Shown here piece after piece: positions 33,922 through 42,578 of a stretch of DNA of 64,000 nt; position 1 is the stretch's first letter; the number at the start of each line of letters is the position of its first letter. The position numbers were made by a program, and so were the translations under genes. Under the pieces are notes generated by a model. The model was not told where the DNA came from. It ran no database searches and was given only the letters and a program-made list of their open reading frames with translations. This stretch comes from Neisseria sp. DTU_2020_1000833_1_SI_GRL_NUU_006 (GTDB lineage Bacteria > Pseudomonadota > Gammaproteobacteria > Burkholderiales > Neisseriaceae): contig CP135593.1 in NCBI GenBank assembly GCA_032388755.1, forward strand, positions 1,178,001 to 1,242,000. Reading direction: 5' to 3'.

Positions 33922-34788
33922 TTAAAGCAGTTCTTCCACACTCACGCCATTGAGGCCGTCTGAAACCACGCTGATTTTGTAATCGCCAAAACCGCTTGCG
34001 GGCGTACCTGATTCGCCGTTTACGCGTTCGACTTTTACGGCGTCAAACAGTTTATGTGCAGGCTGGCTGCCGAGTGCGCTGTCGTGTTTAAAAACAATCA
34101 GTTTGCGTGCCGCCATTTCGCCACGGGCGGCGGAGCGGTCGTGTTCAAACATTAGTTGCAGGGATTGCCAGAGTTTGGCTAAGTCGTCGTCTGAAAAACC
34201 GGTTTTAGCGGCAAGGTTTGCGGAGATAAAGCCGTGCACGCGGTAGAGCGCGTAAGGGACGATGTATTTGCGCCCCATTGTGCGTTCTTTTTCCAAGTCT
34301 TTTTCGTTGGTTACCGCCATGCGGGTGATGGAAACTTCCAGTGGCACAATCGGGTCGATGGATTGGGCGAACGCCAGTTGTACCGGGCCGCGCACTTGTC
34401 CGCTGTTGACTTCGGTGGTCATCACAGCTCCGAAGGTGCGGATGTCGAAGAAGTTTTTACACATCCATGCGGTAATGTCGCGGGCTTTGGCTTCGTTTTT
34501 TGGCAGTTTTTTGGCTTCCGACTCAATTCCGAGTGCCTCATAAGCGCGTTTGTTTTGCAGGTTTAACACGCTTTTTTCTTTAACGTAGATTTCGTAACCG
34601 GCTTCGTTTTCGCTGCTGATTTCTACAAAATTACGGATTTTGCGCTTCAGACAGACATCGGTTACCAAGCCTTTGCTGGATTCAGGATCAAGACGCGGCA
34701 TATTGCCCGCATCGGGATCGCCGTTGGGGTTGCCGTTGGTTACGTCAAAAAAGTAAACAAATTCATAGCGGTTTTGAATGGCAGACAT
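33922..34788 (-). CDS. cas7: Cascade backbone Cas7 (Csd2, I-C)
   Basis: The 288-aa RAMP protein begins with FDVTNGNPNGDPDAGNMPR, the Csd2 signature, and contains TFGAVMTTEVNSGQVRGPVQ. Six or so copies coat the crRNA in the I-C Cascade. It lies 11 bp after cas8c and 14 bp before cas4. An AGGCCGTCTGAAA (AG-dialect DUS) occurs in its 3' end at 33953. Confidence 0.96.
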   Translation of the reverse strand: MSAIQNRYEFVYFFDVTNGNPNGDPDAGNMPRLDPESSKGLVTDVCLKRKIRNFVEISSENEAGYEIYVKEKSVLNLQNKRAYEALGIESEAKKLPKNEAKARDITAWMCKNFFDIRTFGAVMTTEVNSGQVRGPVQLAFAQSIDPIVPLEVSITRMAVTNEKDLEKERTMGRKYIVPYALYRVHGFISANLAAKTGFSDDDLAKLWQSLQLMFEHDRSAARGEMAARKLIVFKHDSALGSQPAHKLFDAVKVERVNGESGTPASGFGDYKISVVSDGLNGVSVEELL

Positions 34789-34799
34789 TTTCTAGCTCC

Positions 34800-36578
34800 T
34801 TAGTTTTCAATGGTTTCAGCGGTTTCTTTTTTGGCAAAATAGCCTTGTTTTTGGTGGTAATAGCCGATGGCGAAGCGGCCTTGCTCGTCAATGCTCAAAT
34901 GGCGCGGAAAGGTTTCGGGCAGTTTGGCAATGATTTCGCCCAAATCTTTATCCAAATTCACCGCCATGCCGGCTTTGTCTTTACGCAAACGCGACAAATG
35001 GTGTTTTGCACCCGACAAAAGGCGCGGAAAAACCGAAAACGGCACGGCGGATGCAGAGCCATAATAACGGTCGGCAATACCGGCATTTAATTCGCCCAAC
35101 GCCTGATATTGAATGCGCTCCAACACGGCAAACAGCCGCCCTAAAAGATAGGCGCGATTCGGGCTTTCATTGTTCAAACTCATAGGAACTCCTTCTTCGA
35201 TAAAACCTTTTCTAAAACGCCGCTCTAATACGGCTTTCATCATTGCCACGCGCAGTCCGTTTACATCGCCGTCGGCGCGGATTCGGGTAATCAGTTGCGA
35301 CAGCAAACTTAAGGGGTACGGCGTGCCGCAAATCACGGCGCAGGTCATTTCACCTGCCAATACGGGCGAGATATTTTCACTTTTGCCCAATACGGCAGTT
35401 TGCAATAAGAGTCGCCAAATAGATGGCGGCGTTTTCCACGCGCAAGGCTCAAGGGCTAAATCTTGCCAATGCTGCGCCAAATTTTCCGCCAATTGCCCAA
35501 ACGTGGTGTCCAGCCAAAAGCGAACAGAAATCCGCGCGGCATTGGGGGCAAGCCCTAAGATATAAAAACGGGTATTGGGAGAGAGTTCGGGCGCAATTTC
35601 TTGCAGCGGACGACCTTTGCCAATTTGTTCCAATACGTTGAAAACTTTGGCGCTTTCTTGTTCGTCATCCGGCGGCGTGAACACTTGCGCGAAAAAGCCT
35701 TCGGCAGCCTGCGCCGTGGCGTTATCGTCCGCTTCCGCCCAAAAGACCGTGCTGGCATCGCCGATGGTCAGGCAGTGATTATTTTCGCGGCGCAACAGAT
35801 AGTTCAGCGCAGTGGTGTAGGCAAAGGCGGATTGTTCGGAAACAGGGGCATTTGCGCCTTGCTCCTTGCCAAAAGAGGCAAAGGCTTCTTTGTTGAACGA
35901 AATAATCGAACCGCCGGAGCTTTGTCCGCCAAACACGCCTTTAATCGCAGGATGCAGCCGTGCAATCGGGGCTGTATCGCCACTAATCAAGCACAAGCCC
36001 TCAAGCGCCTCGTCGCTTTTCAGGCAGCCTGCCCACAAGGTTTGCGCGGCTTCGCGTTTATGAATAAGTGCGGTCGGTTTTTCAAGAGAAAATGCGATGT
36101 TGGCATCGAGCATTTCGGCAGGCAGATTTTCGGCAGCGAAATGTGCAGGCTGCCAGTTTTGCAGAAAACGGCACAAGGCTTGCAAGCCTTCATCGTCGCT
36201 GTTTTGCAGTAAATCGAGATGGTATTGCTTGAAGGCGTCAAAGGTTTTTTCAGACGGCGTAAACGGTTTTTCTTTGGCTTCGGCTTTGTTTTTATTGGCT
36301 TCTACGCCAAGCGCGTAGGCGGTTTTATCCCACAAAAAATTCGGTTTGATGCCCGACGTGCGTTTTTCAGGGCGCGGCACACTCATCAGCTTCGGCTGCG
36401 GCTTTTTATCGGCAGTCAGATTCGGCACAACGGTTTTCAGGCGACCTTCTTTATCCAACACCAAAATCCAGCCGATTTTCTCCTCGCTAAAGCCATAAGG
36501 TGGTACTTTCGGATTACCCATTTCATCGTTTTCCGCTGCCAAACGGCGGTAATAGCGGGCAAGGGACGCAAGAATCAT
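34800..36578 (-). CDS. cas8c: Cascade large subunit Cas8c (Csd1)
   Basis: The 592-aa protein starts ILASLARYYRRLAAENDEMG and has the Csd1 blocks SGIKPNFLWDKTAYALG and NRAYLLGRLFAVLERIQ. Cas8c recognises the PAM and, through internal initiation, can also supply the Cas11 small subunit; I did not resolve that start. It overlaps cas5 by 4 bp. Pasteurellaceae uptake 9-mer at 36066-36074. Confidence 0.95.
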   Translation of the reverse strand: MILASLARYYRRLAAENDEMGNPKVPPYGFSEEKIGWILVLDKEGRLKTVVPNLTADKKPQPKLMSVPRPEKRTSGIKPNFLWDKTAYALGVEANKNKAEAKEKPFTPSEKTFDAFKQYHLDLLQNSDDEGLQALCRFLQNWQPAHFAAENLPAEMLDANIAFSLEKPTALIHKREAAQTLWAGCLKSDEALEGLCLISGDTAPIARLHPAIKGVFGGQSSGGSIISFNKEAFASFGKEQGANAPVSEQSAFAYTTALNYLLRRENNHCLTIGDASTVFWAEADDNATAQAAEGFFAQVFTPPDDEQESAKVFNVLEQIGKGRPLQEIAPELSPNTRFYILGLAPNAARISVRFWLDTTFGQLAENLAQHWQDLALEPCAWKTPPSIWRLLLQTAVLGKSENISPVLAGEMTCAVICGTPYPLSLLSQLITRIRADGDVNGLRVAMMKAVLERRFRKGFIEEGVPMSLNNESPNRAYLLGRLFAVLERIQYQALGELNAGIADRYYGSASAVPFSVFPRLLSGAKHHLSRLRKDKAGMAVNLDKDLGEIIAKLPETFPRHLSIDEQGRFAIGYYHQKQGYFAKKETAETIEN

Positions 36579-37249
36579 GCTTTCACCTCCTCGGCGTAAA
36601 ACGGCGGCACATCAATCACGCCCTCTTTCATTTGTGCGCGGAAAAAATGCGGCGTGTTGCCGTGGTCAAAATCAATATCGTGCAGCATCCAGCCTAAATC
36701 GCGGTTTACCTCGTTTTCCGATAACGCCGACGGCGGCAGCGGCTCGCCTTCGTCAATCAACGCAAAATCGGCAGGAAATTCACGCACGCCCAAACAAGGC
36801 TGCTGAAAGCATTGCCCCTTTTTCGCACGGCGTTTGAACATCTCGATATGCTTGGTAACGGTCTCATCCGCGCCTGCTTTTGCCGTCAGCACCGCATGGG
36901 CTTCAATCACATAAGCCACGTCTTTAAGCACCGTCGCCGCGCGCTGCTGGCGATCGTCTTCAATCAGCGTATATAAATCGGCAACATTCTTGCGCTTCAT
37001 CGCGCCGCTGACCTTACCCGCCGAAATCTTGCCACCCAACTCATTGCGCCGCACCGACTCAAACCGAATCGGCTTCAACACATAAATCCGGTCAATCACC
37101 CACCGAATCGCCGGCTTCCAATGCACCGCCGCCAAAATCCCGCGCGCCGCCGACGGCGTGATGACATCATAAGACACCCGCTCCACCTTCATCTCCGGAC
37201 GGGTAAAACAGGCATAATCGCCCCAAACGTGTAGGCGGATTTGGTTCAT
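36575..37249 (-). CDS. cas5: Cascade Cas5 (Cas5d, crRNA processing)
   Basis: The 224-aa RAMP protein opens with IRLHVWGDYACFTRPEMKVE and SYDVITPSAARGILAAVHWK, the Cas5d pattern. In I-C systems Cas5 replaces Cas6 and cuts the repeat hairpin. The ATG at 37249 follows an AAGGAGAACC site; a longer frame adds 13 residues. It is the first Cascade gene after the inserted nuclease gene. Confidence 0.95.
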   Translation of the reverse strand: MNQIRLHVWGDYACFTRPEMKVERVSYDVITPSAARGILAAVHWKPAIRWVIDRIYVLKPIRFESVRRNELGGKISAGKVSGAMKRKNVADLYTLIEDDRQQRAATVLKDVAYVIEAHAVLTAKAGADETVTKHIEMFKRRAKKGQCFQQPCLGVREFPADFALIDEGEPLPPSALSENEVNRDLGWMLHDIDFDHGNTPHFFRAQMKEGVIDVPPFYAEEVKA

Positions 37250-37269
37250 TTGGTTCTCCTTTTGGTTGG

Positions 37270-37323
37270 AAAGTGCGGTTTCAGACAACGTTTTGAAACG
37301 TTAGCGAAAATGACCGCACTTTT
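37270..37323 (-). terminator. Pasteurellaceae-type uptake-signal inverted repeat
   Basis: AAAGTGCGGT (37270-37279) and ACCGCACTTT (37313-37322) are inverted around a 33-base loop and followed by a T run on the + strand. Such paired AAGTGCGGT signals are terminators in Haemophilus and relatives. It lies between the DUF262 gene and cas5. Confidence 0.7.
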
Positions 37324-37346
37324 GCTTATTGACCTAATCCTTTCTA

Positions 37347-39176
37347 TTAAGCCCAAATCATTTTGGCAATTTTAAATAACAGCATATGGCGTTCTTCTAA
37401 TGCATTTCGATCAAATTCATTAATTGCCTTTAATTCGTTTAATTCGTGTTCTTTCTTAAACCGTTCCAGATCAAGATTAGATTTGTAGAAATCCTCTCTC
37501 AATGTCTCATTCCAAAGCAAAGTGCCAGAATAAGTTTTTAATTTTTGTTGATAAACCTCATTGCTGCTAGAAATATTATCTTTTCCTTTTAATAACAAAA
37601 TTCCACCTAATCTATTTCTTTCAACAAGAAAAGTATCTTCATCTTCAAAATGTTTTTGGCTTTCTTCATTTCGAGATAGGATGTGCTCGATATGAAAACC
37701 ATTCTTAGCACCTGTTTTTGTAACCAAATCTTCATAAGTATGCCGCATTTTTACATTAAACTGCTCTGCAAGAAATCCTTCTACCCGAGCAAAGAAATAG
37801 CGTTTAAAGCGGGTATTTAAATTATCTCCTGTCGTTTTAAATAAGGAATAGATCATTGATTCTTCAGATGTTGTTTTATCTTTTAATGCGTCCTTCAGCT
37901 CTTTATCGAATGCAGAACGGATAATTTCGTTGTTATCAGCATTGCGAATGCTTGCTGCAATCCTATGTAATGCCTCTTGGAAGTCGTTACTTTCATAAAC
38001 GCTCTGAAGTTGCAGTAAAGAAAACAGTCTGTCTGTTTCTAGTGCAATTTTTTTAATTTTCTCCTCTTCTTTCTCATCATTAATCTTACAGGCTGACAGC
38101 CCCAATAAAAATACACCATCAATGTCATTCAAGCGGTTAAACGCAAATCCACCTATTTCATCTTTTTTAAGATGAGTTGATAGTTTCACATATAAATCTG
38201 CATAATAAGTAAAATCGTTATCCAAGAAATCCATAACACCTTGTGGATTATGATCCAGTTTTAAATTTTGCTGAAACTCACTTGAAAACATTAATCGATG
38301 ATAATCGCCGTCATAACGTTTAGCATCACTACGATTTTGACTAAAACGGGCTTTTAAATAAAAACGGAAAAAACGATCGGTCTCATCATCAGATAACTGA
38401 TTAATTGCACGAGTTTTATCTTCCCAAAGTTGGTTATATTGCTTCTTATCCAAGATAATCTTATCAATTTGTCCAAGTAACTTACCTTTGAGAATTTCGT
38501 AAGGCTTCAAGCGTACTCCTCGGTCATTAATAACTTCAAATACCATAGGAACATCTGTCTGTTCTACAGATAAATTAATCAATACCAAGCGACGTAAAAA
38601 ATAAAATATAAATGTTTCTAATTGATGTTTTCCATCTATATTTTGCTCTAGCCAAGATTTAACTACCTTATAGTTTTTAACCATATTTTCAGCAGTTAGT
38701 CCACTATTTGTTGGTGCTTCGTCAATCTGCTCTTCAAATAATGCCTCCAGCGTTAACAAATGAGCCTCATGTCTCATCCAAAAAGTTTTCTTATAGCCTG
38801 ATTGACCGAATATTTTACTTTTTACCCAATCAGATAGCTCACTCTTATTAGCGATCGCCTTATGATACAAGTTTAATAAGATCAAAGTTAAAGTTGTTAA
38901 TCGTTGCTGTCCATCTACAACATAAACCCTTCCATCTATGGTATTAGTTACATAAGTATTTAAGTAATACCACGGATATTTACTGTCAATAACTTGTTCA
39001 TCAGGAGGCAAGCTACTATTCTGTTGGTAGACTTCATTAAATTTATAAAAAATATCATCTAACAACCTTTTTACTGGTTCTTGTGTCCATTTATATTCAC
39101 GTTGATAAAAATCAATGTAATATTGAGTATTACTAAAAACTTTATCTATATTTTGTTTATCAGGGGAAATATCCAT
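37347..39176 (-). CDS. DUF262/DUF1524 (GmrSD-like) nuclease inside the cas operon
   Basis: The 609-aa protein has the N-terminal DUF262 ParB-like fold (YQREYKWTQEPVKRLL, VYVVDGQQRLTTLTL with the DGQQR motif near residue 91) and the C-terminal DUF1524 HNH-type motif FHIEHILSRN, then RNRLGGILLL. This is the architecture of fused GmrSD enzymes, which cut phage DNA carrying modified or glucosylated cytosines. Its DNA is AT-rich (19 G+C in the 60 bases from 38401). It is 80 bp after cas3 on the same strand. Activity on modified DNA is inferred. Confidence 0.88.
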   Translation of the reverse strand: MDISPDKQNIDKVFSNTQYYIDFYQREYKWTQEPVKRLLDDIFYKFNEVYQQNSSLPPDEQVIDSKYPWYYLNTYVTNTIDGRVYVVDGQQRLTTLTLILLNLYHKAIANKSELSDWVKSKIFGQSGYKKTFWMRHEAHLLTLEALFEEQIDEAPTNSGLTAENMVKNYKVVKSWLEQNIDGKHQLETFIFYFLRRLVLINLSVEQTDVPMVFEVINDRGVRLKPYEILKGKLLGQIDKIILDKKQYNQLWEDKTRAINQLSDDETDRFFRFYLKARFSQNRSDAKRYDGDYHRLMFSSEFQQNLKLDHNPQGVMDFLDNDFTYYADLYVKLSTHLKKDEIGGFAFNRLNDIDGVFLLGLSACKINDEKEEEKIKKIALETDRLFSLLQLQSVYESNDFQEALHRIAASIRNADNNEIIRSAFDKELKDALKDKTTSEESMIYSLFKTTGDNLNTRFKRYFFARVEGFLAEQFNVKMRHTYEDLVTKTGAKNGFHIEHILSRNEESQKHFEDEDTFLVERNRLGGILLLKGKDNISSSNEVYQQKLKTYSGTLLWNETLREDFYKSNLDLERFKKEHELNELKAINEFDRNALEERHMLLFKIAKMIWA

Positions 39177-39255
39177 AATTTTTTCCTTTGGTTAAGTTAA
39201 TAAATATCTAAAATAAGAGTAGTAATACATCTACCCATCTCAGCACTTAGTTTAC

Positions 39256-41538
39256 TCAAAAAACTAAATTCTCAGTTTTGATAAAAGCATTATCCTCCCA
39301 ACTCAATCCCGCCACTTCATCATACAAATCCAGCCCAATCAGCGTATAAAACTGTTTACCGAAGTTTTTCTCGTTAATTGGTTCAATACGTCCTGCTTTA
39401 TATAAAGCGGCAAGGGCTTTTTCGGGGATTTGGACGGTATAGGGTTGCAGTTTGCGTAGCAGCCCGCCGATGTGGTCGGCGTGGTGCAGGCTGCTAATGA
39501 GGTTTTCGGCATCGACATCGAACGGAATAATCAGCGGCTGCATATGGCTTTCGATCATGCGGAACTTATCAGCGATGGTTTGGAATGGGAAATCGAGGTT
39601 TTGCCCTGTATCGTTGTGCATTTTCAGGATTTTTTTATTGTCCAGTTCGCTGCCTTTTAATTGATAAAGCTCGGCGAAGTAGGCGGCGACGGCTTGGGTG
39701 GATAAGAGGTCGTCTGAAAAGCTGTCGGCGGTCAGGCGCATAACGGCGGCTTGGGCGGCAAGTTCGGGCGGGGCTTTCCATTGTTCTTCAGGCGCGAATA
39801 TCCAGACAAAGCTGTTTTCAGACGGCCTTTTGCCTTCGCGGTTGCAGCGTCCTGCGGCTTGGGCAATGCTGTCTAAACCTGCTTCGGCGCGCATCACCAG
39901 CGGAAAATCCACATCAACGCCGGCTTCAATTAAGGAGGTGGCGATAACGTGGCAGGGTTCGTCCTTTTTCAGACGGCCTCGGATTTCATCGAGTTTTTGG
40001 CTGCGGTGTTTGGCGCACATTAAGGTGGTCAGGTGGAACGTGCCGTCAAGGTGTTTGGCTTGGTCGTACAGGCTGCGGGCGTGGCGGCGGTTATTGACGA
40101 TGACGAGCATTTGTGGGTGTTCGGTAAGTTTGTCGAGCAGGTCGGCGTCGGTTTGTGTGCCGATGTGTTGCACGGTGGTGCGGCGCAGTTTGTCAAAAAG
40201 TGCGGTCGGTTTTGGGGCTATTTCGCGCACGTTTTCAAAGCCGCGATAGAAGCCGTTTTCGGCTTGCACAGCTGGCTGGGTGGCGGTGCACATGACGACG
40301 CTGCAGCGGTAGTTTTTCGCCAATTCTTTGATGGCTTGCATGATGGGCAGCAAAAGACTGAGCGGCAGCATTTGCGCTTCGTCGAGGATGATGACGGAGC
40401 CTGCGATGTTGTGCAGCTTGCGGCAGCGCGAGGAGCGGTCGGCAAAGAGGGATTCGAAGAATTGCACGGCGGTGGTCACGACAATCGGCGCGTCCCAGTT
40501 TTCCGAGGCAAGGCGCAATTTGTCTTTGGTGGCCTCATTTTGCAGTTTGCCATCGTCGAAGGTGCTGTGGTGTTCCAACACGGCTTGTTCGCCCAATTCG
40601 CCAAAGGCTTTGCGGAATTCGGCGGCATTTTGTTCGATGATGCTGGTAAACGGGATGACGTAAATCACGCGCCGCATACCGTGCCGTTTGGCGTGTTCCA
40701 GCGCAAATGCCATGGAAGTGAACGTTTTGCCGCCGCCCGTCGGCACGGTGAGCGTGAACAGCCCTTGCGGTTGTGTCGCTTGTTCTACGGCATGATCGAG
40801 AATTTCGCTGCGCAGGCGGTTTAAGGCGGCATTACGTTTTTCGGCTTCGGTTTGCGCTGTAGCTTGGGCGATACGTCGTCTGAAATCGTTGATGAATTGA
40901 TTGAAATTGTGTTGTAAGGCGTTTAACTTAGGATAATCGCCGCGCTTGACGGCTTTGTTTTCTAGGTTTGAATAAAAGGCTTCAGTATCAAGATAATCAG
41001 CATCCACCAAGCAAGAATAGAGCATTCGGGTGAAGAAGGCGTATGAGAAAAAAGGATGATGCGCATCGGCTTTAAGTGGAGGTGCAGGCAGTTTTTGAGG
41101 GAGTTTGATTTCTTGTTGCCACAGGTTATCGAGGGCGGGAATATCTGCGCCAAATTGCAAGGCTAAACGATCCTTTAACGTGTGGCGGTTATCGCCTTCT
41201 CCATTTCCATTTGCTAATCCGGCATGGTGCCCTGCGATGCAAAACGCCATCAGTTTGCCGATAACATTTCCCCAACGCTCGACTGCAATTTTGGCTCCGG
41301 CGGTAGCATGATCAACTGGAGAGCCACCATGCAATCGGTGATTAAAGGCTTCCGAATATTTCCCTAAGTCATGAAGCCGTCCCGTCTGGCGGGCAATTTC
41401 CTGCGCACCGAATACTCGAGCAAACTCTGCCGCCATTTCCCCAACATTTACCAAATGACTTTGCAAGGTTTGCCAATGTTCGTAAGGCAAGAGATTGCCG
41501 AGTTCGTCTTGGGCGGAATGGGCGTAGTAGGTCATCAT
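39256..41538 (-). CDS. cas3: CRISPR Cas3 helicase-nuclease (I-C)
   Basis: The 760-aa protein has an N-terminal HD nuclease domain (TGRLHDLGKYSEAFNHRLHGG and IAGHHAG) and an SF2 helicase domain: TVPTGGGKTFTSMAFALEHA (Walker A), VIILDEAQMLPL (DEAQ box) and SLIEAGVDVDFP. Cas3 unwinds and shreds DNA marked by Cascade. It is the first gene of the operon. Two AG-dialect DUS (39815, 39965) and one Pasteurellaceae 9-mer (40198) are embedded. Confidence 0.97.
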   Translation of the reverse strand: MMTYYAHSAQDELGNLLPYEHWQTLQSHLVNVGEMAAEFARVFGAQEIARQTGRLHDLGKYSEAFNHRLHGGSPVDHATAGAKIAVERWGNVIGKLMAFCIAGHHAGLANGNGEGDNRHTLKDRLALQFGADIPALDNLWQQEIKLPQKLPAPPLKADAHHPFFSYAFFTRMLYSCLVDADYLDTEAFYSNLENKAVKRGDYPKLNALQHNFNQFINDFRRRIAQATAQTEAEKRNAALNRLRSEILDHAVEQATQPQGLFTLTVPTGGGKTFTSMAFALEHAKRHGMRRVIYVIPFTSIIEQNAAEFRKAFGELGEQAVLEHHSTFDDGKLQNEATKDKLRLASENWDAPIVVTTAVQFFESLFADRSSRCRKLHNIAGSVIILDEAQMLPLSLLLPIMQAIKELAKNYRCSVVMCTATQPAVQAENGFYRGFENVREIAPKPTALFDKLRRTTVQHIGTQTDADLLDKLTEHPQMLVIVNNRRHARSLYDQAKHLDGTFHLTTLMCAKHRSQKLDEIRGRLKKDEPCHVIATSLIEAGVDVDFPLVMRAEAGLDSIAQAAGRCNREGKRPSENSFVWIFAPEEQWKAPPELAAQAAVMRLTADSFSDDLLSTQAVAAYFAELYQLKGSELDNKKILKMHNDTGQNLDFPFQTIADKFRMIESHMQPLIIPFDVDAENLISSLHHADHIGGLLRKLQPYTVQIPEKALAALYKAGRIEPINEKNFGKQFYTLIGLDLYDEVAGLSWEDNAFIKTENLVF

Positions 41539-41567
41539 CTAGATCCCCTTGGGTATTCTCACAGCCG

Positions 41568-41749
41568 GAGACCTTTGCAATAACATGAGTTATTAAAATT
41601 TTATGCTCAATACCATTTTCAAAATGAGAAACCTCCCTGATTTCTTCTATTTTTTTTCTCAATATCAGAAAGGTTTTAGCCAATTGAAAATTTTTTAGCA
41701 CATTTTTATGCGTCAAATTTTGTTAACAGACTATTTTTGCAAAGGTCTC
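41568..41749. mobile_element. 182-bp MITE-like element with IS5-type ends upstream of cas3
   Basis: GAGACCTTTGCAA (41568-41580) and TTTGCAAAGGTCTC (ending 41749) are inverted ends like those of Neisserial IS5-family elements. AGCCG flanks both sides (41563-41567 and 41750-41754). The AT-rich interior has an ORF but no transposase. It lies about 30 bp from the cas3 start, so it may carry or break the cas promoter. Confidence 0.7.
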
Positions 41750-42151
41750 AGCCGGGCTATTTCTGTTTTCTGCCATCTGTCTTTGCAAAGACAGGCTGCG
41801 GGAGCCAGTTTGTTTTACGGATATGGGCGATGCAGTCGCAATTCACATCGATTCTCCAAATTTGAAACGTACAAAGCCTTAACAAACAAGCCATATAAAT
41901 AGCTTGAGGTTGAAAAATCGGAAATCTGCGGAAAGAGGTCGTCTGAATGACAGATAAAGTAGATAGTTGGGAATTTATAATGTCATTATTTTATTCGTTA
42001 TAATTATCCGAATATAATACATTACTTATAATTAATAAATAACAATATCAATCTGACTACTTGTGAGCAATGGAACAAATCAAACGTAGCGTGATGGCTT
42101 AGCATAATAAACGGTGAGAATCTAACGATACTATGTTTTCAGACGACCTGC
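41750..42151. other. gene-free gap before the copZ promoter
   Basis: Contains a perfect 18-bp palindrome (41777-41794, CTGTCTTTGCAAAGACAG) whose core repeats the TTTGCAAAG of the nearby MITE ends, a single DUS near 41937, and a long AT-rich stretch (41960-42060). No ORF with family similarity is seen. Confidence 0.55.
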
Positions 42152-42182
42152 TTGACTTTGCCCCTACATTTGGGGTTATAGT
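42152..42182 (+). promoter_or_regulatory. MerR/CueR-type promoter of copZ
   Basis: TTGACT (42152-42157) and TATAGT (42177-42182) are separated by 19 bp, the over-long spacer of MerR-family promoters. The spacer holds a dyad, CCCC-tacattt-GGGG, typical of CueR operators. It points toward copZ, 108 bp downstream. The regulator is not in the window. Confidence 0.7.
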
Positions 42183-42289
42183 TGATTGGATTTGAATTAT
42201 GGCTTGCTTCTCTGCCTCATCTTGATTTTTGTTAATTCTTCATATTTTATTGTTTTTTAGACTCAATTCGTTCACAGAAAGGAAATCCT

Positions 42290-42499
42290 ATGGAAACCCT
42301 TACCCTCAATATCGGCGGTATGACCTGCGGCGGCTGCGTGAAAAGCGTTACCCGTATTTTGGAAAACACGCAAGGCGTTGCCAAAGCTGAAGTCAGTTTG
42401 GATAACAAAAATGCAGTCATTGAATTTGATCCTGCAAAAACCAATCCCGAAGCGTTGATTGAAGCTATCGAAGATGGCGGATACGACGCAGCTTTGTAA
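42290..42499 (+). CDS. copZ: copper chaperone CopZ-like heavy-metal-binding protein
   Basis: The 69-aa ferredoxin-like protein has GGMTCGGCVKSV, the MxCxxC metal site of HMA domains, and ends EAIEDGGYDAAL. It passes Cu(I) to an exporter. An AGAAAGGA site precedes the ATG. The MerR-type promoter upstream supports metal induction. The exporter CopA is not in the window. Confidence 0.93.
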   Translation: METLTLNIGGMTCGGCVKSVTRILENTQGVAKAEVSLDNKNAVIEFDPAKTNPEALIEAIEDGGYDAAL

Positions 42500-42505
42500 C
42501 TTTTT

Positions 42506-42540
42506 AAGGTCGTCTGAAAAATATTTTCAGACGACCTTTT
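42506..42540 (+). terminator. DUS inverted-repeat terminator after copZ
   Basis: AAGGTCGTCTGAAAA and TTTTCAGACGACCTTTT with a 3-base loop, 7 bp past the stop. Confidence 0.8.
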
Positions 42541-42578
42541 GATATAGTTGAAGTTCTTTTTTGTTTGAATAGCGGCTT

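Noticed and set aside
41541..41716. Frame upstream of cas3 (MTHKNVLKNF...)
   Set aside because: It falls within the MITE-like element and runs into cas3 out of frame; not a transposase or known regulator.
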